Source: Chara braunii (lineage: Eukaryota; Streptophyta; Charophyceae; Charales; Characeae). Taken from it: a stretch of DNA of 51,515 nucleotides. Shown here in pieces: positions 1 to 10,928 of this stretch (position 1 is its first letter; every line of letters starts with the position of its first letter). The notes beneath the pieces are model-generated. The model was not told the origin of the DNA. It was given only the letters and a program-made list of their open reading frames with translations, and did no database searches. Where the stretch lies: positions 1,913,195-1,964,709 of the forward strand of contig BFEA01000023.1 in assembly GCA_003427395.1 (NCBI GenBank). The letters run 5' to 3'. The position numbers and the translations under genes were made by a program.

Positions 1-9
1 AAAACAACG

Positions 10-41
<32 letters not shown>

Positions 42-1560
42 GAAAGGTCGCATAGATCTAATGAATATTGAAGGAATGTCGTTGACAGGAGCAGCTGGCA
101 TAATGCTATGCATGACTAAACCAAAAAAGAAGAGGGAAGAAGGAAAAAGAGGAATTGGGACCGAGTTCGTTCCATGAGCGTGAAGGAAAACTGTTGTAGT
201 TCCTCAATCAGCGACATCATTAATGAATTTTGATCGAAAAATTTTCGAGCTTTGATGCAAATTTGACATGCACCGATATTCATAACCTAAGGAGCGCTAG
301 CTATGAAGAATCTCAGGCCAATGGCCTATTTAGCAGTCCCATGAAATATTATGGATTGCTGCCTATAAGAAGCTAGCGCCTAATCCAGGCTCCCACGAAG
401 GCGCTGGGGGAACGATAGCTCTTTGAGCCTCTATGAAGTCACTCGAGGCCGAAGGCCGAACGCCGAAGGCCGAAGGCAACTCACAAGAGCTAGACACGAA
501 GTGTTGAGGTAATGCGTACTATTATAGAAACAGTGTGTGAACCACGCTTCCTGAAATGTTCAAGTAGTAGCCAATTTGGTACATCAATACATCTTTCTAT
601 GCTGATACCCATCTTTCTGATGTTTACTAGCTTTTTATTGTTTATATTTATATCCGTATCATTCCCTTCCCTTTTTTTTTTTTTTTTTTTTTTTTTATGG
701 TTGAACTAAGATTCTTGCTTAGCATACTAAGCTAAGATAAAGAAGGGAGAGCGGGGTGGGAGCCTAGGTAGTGCTTCAGTCCCTACCTGTTCGAGTTTTT
801 TTTTTTTTTTTTTTTGAGGGTTGCAAGGTTGCTTGGTCTGTGTCGTTAAATAACTATATTTGTTGCTCGACCTTGACTACTGAATACGTCAATCTCTCCT
901 CTTTTTTTTTTTTTTTTTTATAATATGCAAAATGTTATTATCTTGCAGTTGTTGCAAAATGAAAGTTACTTTGCTTAGCCAAAGAAATGAGAAGTAACAA
1001 ACACATGGATGATTCAAGGTTGGGCCAAAGAAGAGATTACTAAGGCAAAGGATTTGTGGGGAAAATTGAGGGAGTGAGGAAAACACCAACCCAGTGGACT
1101 TACGAACAAAGGAGGGACTCAGAAATGCAGGAAACCGATCAATAGTGAGCACGATTGAAAATGCTTAAATAATGCGAAAAACCCTCGAGTTGTATTCGTA
1201 CACATCCTGATTAAAACTCCTTATTATTTTCATTTATACTCCCCTTTTGATTTTTTTTATTTATTTTTTTTAACAAGAGACCCGAAGGATAATTCCGCAT
1301 ACATAGTTGATTTAACTCTCTTTTCTTACTCATTATAACGCGATGGGTCATTCATTAATCGATGATCAACAAAGATAAGTGAAAACAAAAAGAAACGAGG
1401 GTAACAAATCAGATTTTCAATTAACTCCGAATTAAACAGAGAAGGAGAGGAAAAATCCTCTTAGATGCTTTTAGCAACTTATTAAAATTCATCCATACAG
1501 GAAGGTAACAAGTTTAGGGAGGGAGACAGAGAGAGCGAGTAGGTCTATGGAGAAGGAGGA
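1..1560. other. Gene-poor left flank with poly-T tracts
   Basis: No convincing gene is seen. The stretch has four long T runs, at about 17-40, 672-696, 796-815 and 902-919. Read on the minus strand these are poly-A runs and could be tails of old reverse-strand retroposons, but no shared body precedes them. The only ORFs here are short and low in complexity. Confidence 0.6.
445..478. repeat. Short GC-rich tandem repeat (CGAAGGC-type)
   Basis: Three to four back-to-back copies of a 9-10 base unit around CCGAAGGC stand in AT-rich surroundings. It is a small simple tandem repeat with no visible function. Confidence 0.6.
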
Positions 1561-1629
1561 AGAAGGTGAAGAGATGGAGGGAGAAAAGGAGGAAGAGGAA
1601 AAGGAAAAAGAAAATGAGAAAATCCAAAT

Positions 1630-1836
1630 TTATGCAGATCTTGGGTTTGCGCCGTTGCCTTTGGGTTTTGGGGATTGAGATGAGGAGGGAGGTTTCATTA
1701 CTAGTAAGAGGGGTTGGAGTGGAAGAGGGGGAGGTGATGGGGAATCCGAGGAGGAGGCTTCCTCAATCTCCGATCTTCCAGACTTCTTCTTTCTAGTGGG
1801 CATCTGAGGTGCCTGCTTCCCCTTCCTCTTCATCAC
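1630..1836 (-). CDS. Small basic Ser/Pro-rich frame, possible 3' end of the same region
   Basis: This 68-codon minus-strand frame starts with a strongly basic segment (KRKGKQAPQMPTRKKKSGR) that resembles a nuclear localisation signal, followed by an acidic/Ser/Pro tract. It lies just beyond the stop of 1840-2208 in another frame and could be its continuation after a frameshift. The bias follows the purine-rich DNA, so it may be non-coding. Confidence 0.2.
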   Translation of the reverse strand: MMKRKGKQAPQMPTRKKKSGRSEIEEASSSDSPSPPPLPLQPLLLVMKPPSSSQSPKPKGNGANPRSA

Positions 1837-1839
1837 TAA

Positions 1840-2208
1840 TTATCCTATGCCTAAAGCACACTTCTTATAACCCTTCCTCGAGGAAACAAACAACCAAGGA
1901 TAGTCTGTCACAAATGGCGGCGAAGGTTCCAACAGCAGAGTCGGATGGAATACGTAATCAGGCAGCTTGCCGCACGCCTGCTTCTTCAGGTAACGGAACC
2001 AGGGTCTTGGACCCCAATCTGCAAGCTTCTCAACATGAAGATCCGGAACAGCCTCGTCGCCAAGGGAGCAGAAAAAGTTCTTGAAGAAAGCGGCGACCGG
2101 GAAGGCGAGGAATGGCGACATTGCCACCCCAGGGAGGTTCTGCAGCAAGGTTATAGCCCTTCCCCGACCCAAGATTGCGCCGATCTTGAGCTGATCTTCG
2201 CAATGCAC
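1840..2208 (-). CDS. Unrecognised candidate coding region, C-terminal part
   Basis: This 122-codon minus-strand frame overlaps the end of the upstream frame at 2151-2957. Its composition is protein-like, with aromatic and Gly/Pro-containing stretches such as WGPRPWFRYLKKQACGKLP and TDYPWLFVSSRKGYKK, and no low-complexity bias. It stops shortly before a third minus-strand frame (1630-1836). I know no family match. The best reading is the distal part of a broken or intron-containing gene running 2957 to about 1630. Plus-strand frames across the same bases look less protein-like. Confidence 0.35.
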   Translation of the reverse strand: MHCEDQLKIGAILGRGRAITLLQNLPGVAMSPFLAFPVAAFFKNFFCSLGDEAVPDLHVEKLADWGPRPWFRYLKKQACGKLPDYVFHPTLLLEPSPPFVTDYPWLFVSSRKGYKKCALGIG

Positions 2209-2957
2209 ATGGCAAAACAGAAGAAGTTCGCTGAAATATCCCGAGCGCTCCTGATTTGGAATTCAGCCAGGTCGAGATGGACTCTCAACAACTCCCGCGA
2301 AGATAGGGAAGAGAGGGGGCGCGAATCTACAACGAGATGGTTGAAGATTGTAGGCGAGAAAAGTGAATGGGAAAGTAGTTCAGCCGCGTGCTTCCTCTTT
2401 ATGATGAAGAGATTCCTTTGATTATCTTGGAACGTAAACGAGGCTGCTGAAGAAACATACTCAACGACATCCTGAACGTTAAGTAGATCTCCGTAGGTTC
2501 GTTCGGTGGTACGACTCTGAATTTTGAACAGCGATGCGGGAAGAAGCAGAGGAAGGAGGAAGAGGTGAAGAGGAAGAAGGGAAGCAGTAGGCGGATCAAT
2601 AACAAAAATGTGCTCGAGCGCAGGATCTGTGGAGATGGGGGGAGAAGAAAAACATGACGACGGGGAGTCGATGAGGGAGGAAAATTCCTCGCGGAGGGAG
2701 CCAACGGAGATGGGGGAGAGAGAGTGAGGAAGAAGGTGGGCGGGATAGTGGTGCTTCAGAAAGGGATCGTAGGACGACGGGGAGTCGATGAGGGGTCTGT
2801 CACGAGGAGGGGAATGAAAGAAGATGGTGGGGAAGGAATGGCGGGGCGATGAGGAGGACGAATTGGGGGAGGGAGGGATCGAGGAGCTTCTGTGGTTGGG
2901 AGGGGAACCAGAGACAACAGAAGTGACGGGACCCAGGGAATGGGGAACAGGGTCCAT
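2151..2957 (-). CDS. Unrecognised candidate coding region, N-terminal part
   Basis: A 268-codon open frame starts with Met on the minus strand. The first ~150 residues are Ser/Pro-rich and low in complexity because the DNA is a long purine-rich (plus-strand) tract. The last ~110 residues, from about TTERTYGDLLNVQDVVEY, have a normal mixed composition and read like real protein. The frame ends where another minus-strand frame (1840-2208) takes over, so the two may be one coding region split by a frameshift or an unseen intron. I do not recognise a family. It may be a decayed transposon protein or a host exon. The open Ser/Pro part could be a composition artefact. Confidence 0.3.
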   Translation of the reverse strand: MDPVPHSLGPVTSVVSGSPPNHRSSSIPPSPNSSSSSPRHSFPTIFFHSPPRDRPLIDSPSSYDPFLKHHYPAHLLPHSLSPISVGSLREEFSSLIDSPSSCFSSPPISTDPALEHIFVIDPPTASLLPLHLFLLPLLLPASLFKIQSRTTERTYGDLLNVQDVVEYVSSAASFTFQDNQRNLFIIKRKHAAELLSHSLFSPTIFNHLVVDSRPLSSLSSRELLRVHLDLAEFQIRSARDISANFFCFAMCIAKISSRSAQSWVGEGL

Positions 2958-3629
2958 ACCGGCTGAAAAAGTAGAGGGGGAAAGACTTACCGGGAGTTAA
3001 ATAAGCAGGGGAAGAATTGACTGACCGACTGGCAGATGAATCGGCCGTAAAGACTGGGCTAGGGGAAAAACAATGACTGCGAATAGGAAAGCGGAAAGGA
3101 TAAGCGTGAAGGGGGAAAGGCTGGCGGAGTGAGACGAGGGCAGCCCCTGGCCAAAATCTGGCGACGGAAACGGCTCGGCCTCTGAGCAGACTGGTGCCTG
3201 TGGTGTGACTGCAGGTTCGCTTATGCGATGGGCGCAGCTGCTGGCGGACGAAATCCCGAAGTCGCTCCGCGTGAGACGAACCAGCCTGCTGCGACCGGTC
3301 CTGTGCCGGTCACTTATACACTCCCTTTTCCTGGTTCCAGTGGTGGTCGGTCCTCCGAGGGGCTCCTTCCCACAGGGGGAGTTTCGTTGAAACCTCCTTC
3401 GCCGATCTTGGTTCCACCAGCTCGCAACCGTAGATCTTGAAAATTAAAAAAATCAAATCATTTAGGAAAGTAGGCTCGACTTCGAAACTGAAGATCTGCG
3501 GGGTAAAAACCTCCAAGAGGCAGTTGGATTGAAATAACTGGTGGGTCCTAGTGTCTTATCCAAAACCCAGTGATGGTTGAATTGGAACCCACCGAGTAGG
3601 TACCAACTGCATAGGCTGGAGTACGACGG
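2958..3629. other. Intergenic stretch before the LINE
   Basis: No recognised gene is seen. A 70-codon plus-strand frame at 3228-3440 is Gly/Pro/Ala-rich and could be an upstream remnant of the LINE leader or chance. The stretch has higher GC than the left flank. Confidence 0.4.
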
Positions 3630-3968
3630 TTGCAGGGTCGGACGATATTCGTGCAATTAGTCTGTGCTGACGTCACCACTCTCTCCCTCGTTTTTGTCGG
3701 TGTAGGGACCTGGGACTCTTCTCCTCACCATAGGCTGTGCTATGCTGTGTACCGTCTGTGGGATACCAGCGGGGTCAGGGTAGATGACCGCCTCTCATTG
3801 GGCTCGCACTGGGCTTGTGCTTCCTCGCCATACATGGATTTTCCTTCTGCCAAGTGTTACACCGACCAAGCTCTCCGTGAGATCAGGGTTGTTGACCTTC
3901 TCTCTGCGCAAGAGATCAGGGCCGTTGACCTTCTCTCTGCTGAAGAGATGACTGCCAGCCAGAAATGA
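3630..3968 (+). pseudogene. Possible LINE leader exon with an 11-residue tandem repeat
   Basis: This 112-codon frame ends in two copies of an 11-residue unit (EIRVVDLLSAQ / EIRAVDLLSAE) encoded by a 33-bp tandem repeat at 3879-3944. In copy A the frame closes at TGA just after the repeat. In copy B (from 16160) the matching codon is sense and the frame runs on to a GT-AG candidate intron. It may be the start of LINE ORF1 or part of a 5' leader. No family is recognised for the N-terminal part. The duplication breakpoint of copy B falls inside the first 33-bp unit. Confidence 0.35.
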
Positions 3969-3986
3969 CGGGAGGTGAATGAGCAG

Positions 3987-4108
3987 GTATAACCCTCCCC
4001 CCCCCTCCCTCCCNCTTCACCTGGGCGGATGAAATCTGAGTGTTGATTTGCCTCTAGTTACTGGACGCTTCATACTATAACCATTATTATTATCTTTTCT
4101 TTCTATAG
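3987..4108 (+). other. Candidate GT-AG intron in the LINE ORF1 leader, copy A
   Basis: GAGCAG|GTATAA opens and a pyrimidine-rich TTTCTTTCTATAG| closes a 122-base interval that interrupts the leader frame. The same boundaries and the same 122-base length occur in copy B at 16248-16369. An N (unresolved base) lies inside at 4014. Whether it is ever spliced is unknown; it may be plain untranslated spacer. Confidence 0.35.
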
Positions 4109-4150
4109 ATTGAATCATTAGGTATTTCGGTCTTGAGAAGTGTCGGGAAC

Positions 4151-6360
4151 ATGGCAGGTGTCGAACCACCTCCTGTAATCTCTTCGAAAGACAAATAACG
4201 GATCCAGGGAATTGTATCACAGTGCTATATAAACGGCATCCTTCCACCCCGTTTGGCCCCATCCACGTCGAAGTAGGGGATGACTATGTGAAAGTCACAG
4301 TCAACGCGGAGCTGTACAAAATCCAAGCAGAATGGTTGCCGGAACATGCCGTTACCGTTCAGTTTGGAGATGAATCTTCCTCGGTGTCGATGAACCTTAA
4401 AAAACGCTTGGTTCGTATCTACGAAAATGGTTGGGCTACCGCTGCACAAAATGGTATTGGCCCAATAAAAAAGGGGCATATTTCACAATGAGGGGCGAAA
4501 CCTAATAACTTACGTAACCCCTTCGAAAGAAATTGCAGATTGGATGAGGAAAGTGGCGGAGACCAATATCGAACTAGATGAAGTTACACATAAGATTGCT
4601 TTCAGACCACGGATGACAGAGTGCGAACTTTGGGAGTGGAGAGAGGTAGCCTGCCACCGGTTCTTTTGGATTCGGTGTCAGCAGGTGCCGATAGAGGTTC
4701 TCCCTCTGCTCTAAGGGGCCACTACAACGGTGGGCTAATTAAAGAATACCCTGTGTTTAAAGATAAACTGAAACCGGATCTAGCCAATGCCCGCTTAGAC
4801 CTCGAGTCCGCAGCTCGACTGCACTATAAGAGGTATCTAGTAGTGGATTTGGGAATGAACGGCTACATGAAATTGGAGGTGGTCTATGCCGAGACCCCAT
4901 GGTGTCCGGCGTGCAGACGACATTTTCATTCTGAAGGAGATGAGGTTTGTGCCTCTAAGGGCAAAACATCGTATGCGAAAGCCGTCCAATCGAAGGGCGA
5001 ACAGGGAACTAGTTTCAAGAACAAGAAGGATGGTGAGAATGTGAAAGGAAAGGGAAAAGGACAGAAAAGGAAGGAGAAGGTAAGAGAGAAGGGTAAGGAA
5101 AGACCGGGTCCAGGGAATGGAGAAACAAATTCCTCCCCAAAGAAAGATGGGAACAAGGAGAAAGATGGGATGAAGGAGAAACAAAAACACTTGAAGGGGG
5201 AAGGAGGTCGGCAAGGCGACAAATAGGATTTAGGGAAGACCATGGGAAAAGCCCAGACGGTAACATAAAAATTTTCCAGAATTAAATAATCATTCTATAT
5301 TAAAATTACATTCTAAATTTTAAATCTTCATTCCATCTTCAAAAATGTCATTCCAATTTTAAAAATTTCCTTCTTACTTGAAAACTTTCCTTCCAAGAAT
5401 GGGGTATCCCTTCTTATTTGAACTGCATGCTAGAGAGGAAATGAAAGTTTGGACGAGTTCATGAAATATTTTAATTGGATTGTCATTCTAAGTAAAGATT
5501 TTCAGTCATAAATAGGTTAATCCAATTGAAATTAGAAGATATTTGTTGTAGTAGAATGAAAGTTTAATTAAAACATTTCATAAACTCGTCCAGACTTTCA
5601 TTCTGTCTTGAACAAATAGATGTAGTTGTAAGGAAAACCCATATTTAGACGGGTACTTATCAAATAAAACGGAAAATTTTAGAATTGGACGAACATTGGA
5701 ATGATAATTTATAAATATGAAGGATTTTTTTTTTTTACAATGTTTTTTCAACTTTCATTTATCGTGGGAATTTTTCTGTTGGGAAAAGGAGGGAAAGGGA
5801 GGGAAGGTGAGGGACAAGGAGGGTTTTCCTATGGAAGAAGATCAGGAATAGGATAAGAAGCAAGAGGGAAGATAAAGCAACAATCTCCCAGACGGTGCAG
5901 GGAAGAAGATGAATGAAGATTTCACGCCAATCGGAAGGGAAAAAAGAAAATGAAAAACTAGACTGGATGAAACAGAGGAGGATAGAAATGAAGACTTTAT
6001 CATAAAAGGCAACGAGATTGTCCTCATAAAGGTGAAGGAACGACCCCAGATCAAGGGTACCTCGCCCCCTCCCCCTGTTCGGAATAGGAAGAAGGGACCG
6101 GAAAGAAAACCCGGTCTCCGGAAAGGATCCCACTTAGTTTCTCTTCATCGCAAATTACGGAGAACGACATGTATGCCTCCTCAGATGAAGAGACAGACCA
6201 TGACTCGGATCTCAAACTTAAAATGCTATATAACCTCAAATCTATGAGATCCCCGCGCTCCCCATCCCCGCCTCGAGCCCCGTCGGGGTCGAAAAGGGAC
6301 GAATATCAGTCAGTAGACAGTCGTAGTTTGACCCAGGAACAACGGAAAAACCCGCCCTGA
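4151..6360 (+). pseudogene. LINE ORF1 (RNA-binding, Gag-like) remnant, copy A
   Basis: Frame fragments at 4222-4491, 4621-5226 and on to about 6360 match copy B's single 421-codon ORF1 frame. In order they have a conserved globular N-terminal region, a Cys/His cluster (CPAC, then H, then C; C-x2-C-x4-H-x6-C spacing, unlike the classic CCHC knuckle's x4), and a very Lys/Glu/Gly-rich basic tail. LINE ORF1 proteins coat element RNA. The start is probably the ATG at 4151 (MAG...), which closes at TAA after ISSKDK. The long frame continues in another register, and the same lesion is present in copy B. A MITE at 5261-5780 splits the basic tail. Confidence 0.75.
5261..5780 (-). mobile_element. Fold-back MITE, family member 1 (inserted in LINE copy A)
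   Basis: Comparison with copy B, which has the uninterrupted sequence at 17515-17525, proves this is an insertion of about 520 bp. The ends are imperfect inverted repeats (TAACATAAAAATTTTCC and, reversed, AACAGAAAAATTCC). Internal inverted arms of about 42 bp (5438-5478 with 5563-5604) let the whole element fold back. It encodes no protein. A possible target duplication is only 2-3 bases (CGG/GGG). Two more members are at 15719-16064 and 32385-32906, both in the opposite orientation. Confidence 0.85.
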
Positions 6361-9300
6361 CAAAAATACATGACACCTCTTCGGTAGGTGTATCAACCTA
6401 AAGAGACAGAAGGCTTGCAAGAAGACCTCGGCACGGTCGACATCTGAGGGGACGTCTGCTGAGATATCTCCCCGCCACACAGGGAATACTGGGGGAAAAG
6501 GCGAGAGTACATTTCAAAGGCCAGCAATCTCGAGTCCTTGGCGGACCCATGCCGACATTGCAAAAGAAGGATAAAGGAAAAGGCAATTATAATTCCTTTG
6601 GTGGTTACCTCCTCCATGTATGACCCCATGATTTTGACCAACATCGACAAAGATGAGGTTTTGTCATTCAAGTTGTCGAGGATTCCCATCACAGCCCCGC
6701 CGTTTGATTCACTTCGGGTCTCTGCTACAACAAAAAATATTCTCGACGATAATGATATACGCTCCATATTGCCTATCCCCAAGCAGGGCCGACATATTGC
6801 CCACGAATGCTCATGGAAGCAAGGTTCTCTTTCACATAGCATGTCTGGCTCTGCAAGCCAGTTCAAATGTAATACGTGCTCAAGACATTTATTGGCTTCC
6901 TTTGTCTTGACTCTTGGATATAAATGCGGATTCTCTGAAAGACATTAACGTGCATGAGGGATGTTTTGCCCAAGAGGTGCCAGATTGGTTACATTTTACT
7001 GACGCAACAACAAACTTCAACGCAAGGATGACCCAGCAGAATGAGTTCCTCCCTCGTCAGAGAGGAAGAGGAGTAGTAACCAAGAAAACGGAGTGCAGCC
7101 GTATCCAAAATTCACGCGGCAGGGGGTCAGGTCATGGATCTACCAAGTATAATCAGACTGGCAACCTAGAATGTGTGTGGGTTTGGGGATAATAATAAAA
7201 ACTTCAAAAAGTCGAGATTCAAGTTGTGGCTGCATTCGCAGAACGTGCAGATAGCATGTCTTCAAGAAATGAAGTTAAACAGAGATAAGTTGAATGCTAT
7301 CCATCAATGGTGGGAAGACCCTCAGGTTTGGTCCCCGGCAGTAGGATCAAAAGGGACGGGTGGTCATATTGGTGGATAAAAACTTTAGACATCACATTAG
7401 TAGATTAGTATCATGACAATGAGGGTCGCTGGGGGCGTGGATTAAATTCATCATAAGTATGAGGATTGGGTCATTATGACAGTTTATGCCCCAGTTGACT
7501 ACCCTACCCGTTTGGTCTTTTTAGAAGATCTCCCCTCTTACCTGCCAAACACCGAAAATGTAATTATCTGTGGTGACTGGAACACCGTGTTAAACCCAAG
7601 CTTGGACACTCTTACAGCCAAACCTTCGGCGACTGATTCGGTGATCTTAACCTCCTTCTGTGACATTCAAAATCTAACAAATGCCATCAGGGTCTTTAAC
7701 TCACAGGAACATAGGTTCACATGGTTTGGCCCTCCACCGACCCATAACACCCTAACCCGGAGAAAACGTCTAGATTTTTTTCTGCTCCGGGGCGATCCAT
7801 GGGACCGAAACATATGGTGCGGTATAAAACCTACGTCCCTTTCATGCCATCACCTTGTTCTGCTGGATATACTCCCTAAGAACACAATTGACCGCCACCG
7901 CCCTCTGTTCAGACTGAATATAAACTTGTTGAAAGACCCCGGGGTTATTGCATGGGTCAATTTACACATGACAAACAGGTTGGCGGCCAGGAGTTGTTTA
8001 CAAACTATCTCCAGCGGGCGGACACGTATATCGTTATAGTGAGAGAGAGACTCATTATTTTTTTTGAGAATGAAAGCTGCAAGAAAAAAATAGAAAGATT
8101 GTTTTTTGACAAATCGATTACCTATGCAGAGGCACAAATGGGTAAAGACCCGTTTTCCGATCTTCATTGGTCCATTATCCGAAAAAATTCATTGTCTCAG
8201 CAAGAAGCATTAGAAATTCAAAGGTAATCAGAATAAATATAACAATTAAATTTCAGACGGATTATAGGTTATGATAGGATGACAAAGTTGATTTTCCGTT
8301 CTCTCCTTCAGAGTCAACCCAGACCCTTGATAAGGGAACTAGCGCACCATTTTGATACATCTGCATCAATAGCAGTAGATACAGAGGAAATATGTAGATA
8401 CGCTTTAGAATATTATAGAGACATTGTCTCTACCTGAAGACCGTTCGAACCCCCCCCAACACGATATGTCAATAACTCATCCTTCTGGAATCTCTCGTAG
8501 AAGGTTATTTCATCCTCGACAACTTCTGATTTGGACAGACTAGTGGAAAAAGTTGAACTACTAGTAGCAGTCAAGATCATGGCTAAAGGCAAATGCCCAA
8601 TCTTAGACAGACTTCCGATTGAGCTGCTTTTAGCAACATGGAGGACTTTTGCTCCCTTCCTATGCTCATTATATAATGAGACCCTTCAAACGGGCAGGTT
8701 TCCAAAAGGGTTTACTCAAGGAATGATTTCACTAATGTATAAAAAGGGAGACAAAAGGGACATATGCAACTGGCGCCCGATCTCCGTATTGAATGTCACT
8801 TACAAATTGTTTGCAAAACTTTGGCCTTGCGTTTGGTCAAACTCCTCCCGGATTTGATAGGTTAGGAGCAAGGAACTTTTGCTAAGGGCCGATCAATATA
8901 TGAGAATATTACAGCAACAATTCAAGCCCTATAAGTGATAGTAAAGGAAAAGAGAGATGTTGCAGTTCTCCTCCTTGATATGGAGAAGGCCTACGACAAA
9001 GTGGGTCGGAGTTTCGTCCATACCACACTTAAAACGATGTTTTTTGACCCAGGGTTTCAATCTTGGGTAAATGCCAACTATGAACACACTACCTCGGTAG
9101 TAATTGTCAATGGGAGATTGTCCGAGGAATTTCAACCGACAAGGTCTTTGCAACAGGGGTGCCCACTGACCCCCCTCCTTTTTGTCCTTCAGTTGGAGAT
9201 ACTGCTTGACAACATCAGAAAAAACATGGTTATCAAGGGCCTCAATTTATGTCCGGGTATTGAATGAAAGAAAGGGGCTATAACAGATGATCTGGCGGTA

Positions 9301-9525
9301 GCTTGTGATAACATTTTAACATCTTTAAGTGAATTAAGAAAGGTTATAGATACTTATTGTATATTATTGGGAACTTCCATTAATTGGGACAAATCCAACT
9401 TTTTTTTTTTTTTTAGTGTGGATTGGGGGTTGAAGCGGGTTCCGACAAATTCGTGAGACCGCTTTTTGGGAGTACAAGTTTCATTATCTGACTGCTCTAA
9501 TGTCCAAGACTTCATTCTTGCAGAT

Positions 9526-9857
9526 AAGGTGGTGGCTAGAATTGCGGGCTGGAAATGCAATTTCAAGCTTTCTTTGTTTGGTCCAGCCTTGGTAATCATG
9601 TCGGCGACTTTTTCTCTACTTTGGTTTCCACTCTCAGTTCATCAGTTGGGAAAAGGAGCCCACTCAAGAATTAAGACAGATGCGACTCGCTAAGGTGGTG
9701 GCCAGAATTGCGGGCCGGAAACGCAATTTCAAGCTTTCTTTGTTTGGTCGAGCCTTGGTAATCACGTCGGCGACCTTTTCTCTACTCTGCTTTCCAATCT
9801 CGGTTCATCGGTTGGGAAAAGGAACCCACTCAAGAATTAAGAGAGATGCGACTCCCT
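9526..9857 (+). repeat. 166-bp tandem duplication inside ORF2, copy A
   Basis: The segment beginning AAGGTGGTGGC at 9526 is repeated from 9692. Both units encode RIAG(W/R)K.NFKLSLFG and on to VH.LGKG. The period of 166 is not a multiple of three, so it shifts the frame. The identical duplication sits in copy B. Confidence 0.9.
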
Positions 9858-10572
9858 ACCTATGAAAACCCTCAGCCCTCCAACAAGGTTTCAATTAGAG
9901 GGTCGCATGGGAATCAGTGGCTTTAGCACAAGGACAAGGGGGTCTGGGGTTGATAGACCTAGTCCAACAAAATATGGCCCTACTCTACAAATGGGTTATT
10001 GTGGCTGCGTTCGGACCACGCTCCAAATTGGGTCCGCCTGGTAGAATACATCATGGCCAAAAGTGGGATCTAGTGAGACATTCAGACGTATGGCCTTGTC
10101 CGTTTATCCCTTCATTTTCCACCAGGAGACCTAAGTCTAGGCTGCGGCGTAGTGTTTTAGGGGTCTGGCACAAACTGTTTCTTCAGGTCCTTTGACCTCC
10201 GGAGACAAGAAGGGAAGTTTTCAATCAGATATTATTTGAAAACCCACTAATTAAAACGGCAAAAGAAACCTGGCTTAAGGCAGATGGGAGCTAAGACTCC
10301 TTTGGGAAAAATGGGTAGAGAAAGGAATAGTGCATATTAAAGATATATGAGATGAGATAACAGACGACTGATTATCAATAGCCAAACTTAGGCGGAAACT
10401 GACATGGCTCCAGAATGTGGAGGAAAATTACCACTTAGTTCGTTTCTGCATTTCTAACTTACTAGAGTGCTCTCCTATCAGCAACGATAGAACATGGCGA
10501 GGGGGCTTGGATAGTAGACCCCAACAACAGACAAGAAGTTATGAGAATACTAGGACCAAATCTACTACAAGG

Positions 10573-10928
10573 AATAAGAACGCAAGTCTGGACCCAGAAG
10601 CCTGGGTCAAGGCCTCCTCTGCTACTGGTGAAATAAAAGGACAGAACCATCCCTACTTAAGTCGGCTTCCAGGAGTGCAGAGTGTGGCTCAGACCCTCTA
10701 CTGAAAAGAAAAGGAGAAGGTCTCCCTTGTGTCAAACGATGCACCCAAAGAATAAGAACGCAAGTCTAGACCCGGAAACCTGGGTCTGGGCCCCCTCTGC
10801 TGTTGGTGAAATAAGAGGACAAAACCATCCCTACTTTAGTCGGCTTCCAGGAGTGCAGAGTGTGGCTCAGACCCTCTGTTGGAAAAGAAAAGGAGGAGGT
10901 CTCTCTGGTGTCAGAAGATGCATCCTAT
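10573..10928 (+). repeat. 178-bp tandem duplication near the ORF2 C-terminus, copy A
   Basis: Two successive units begin AATAAGAACGCAAGTCT at 10573 and 10751 and end in a GATGCA(C/T)CC segment. The period of 178 is not a multiple of three. The same duplication occurs in copy B with a period of about 179. Confidence 0.88.
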
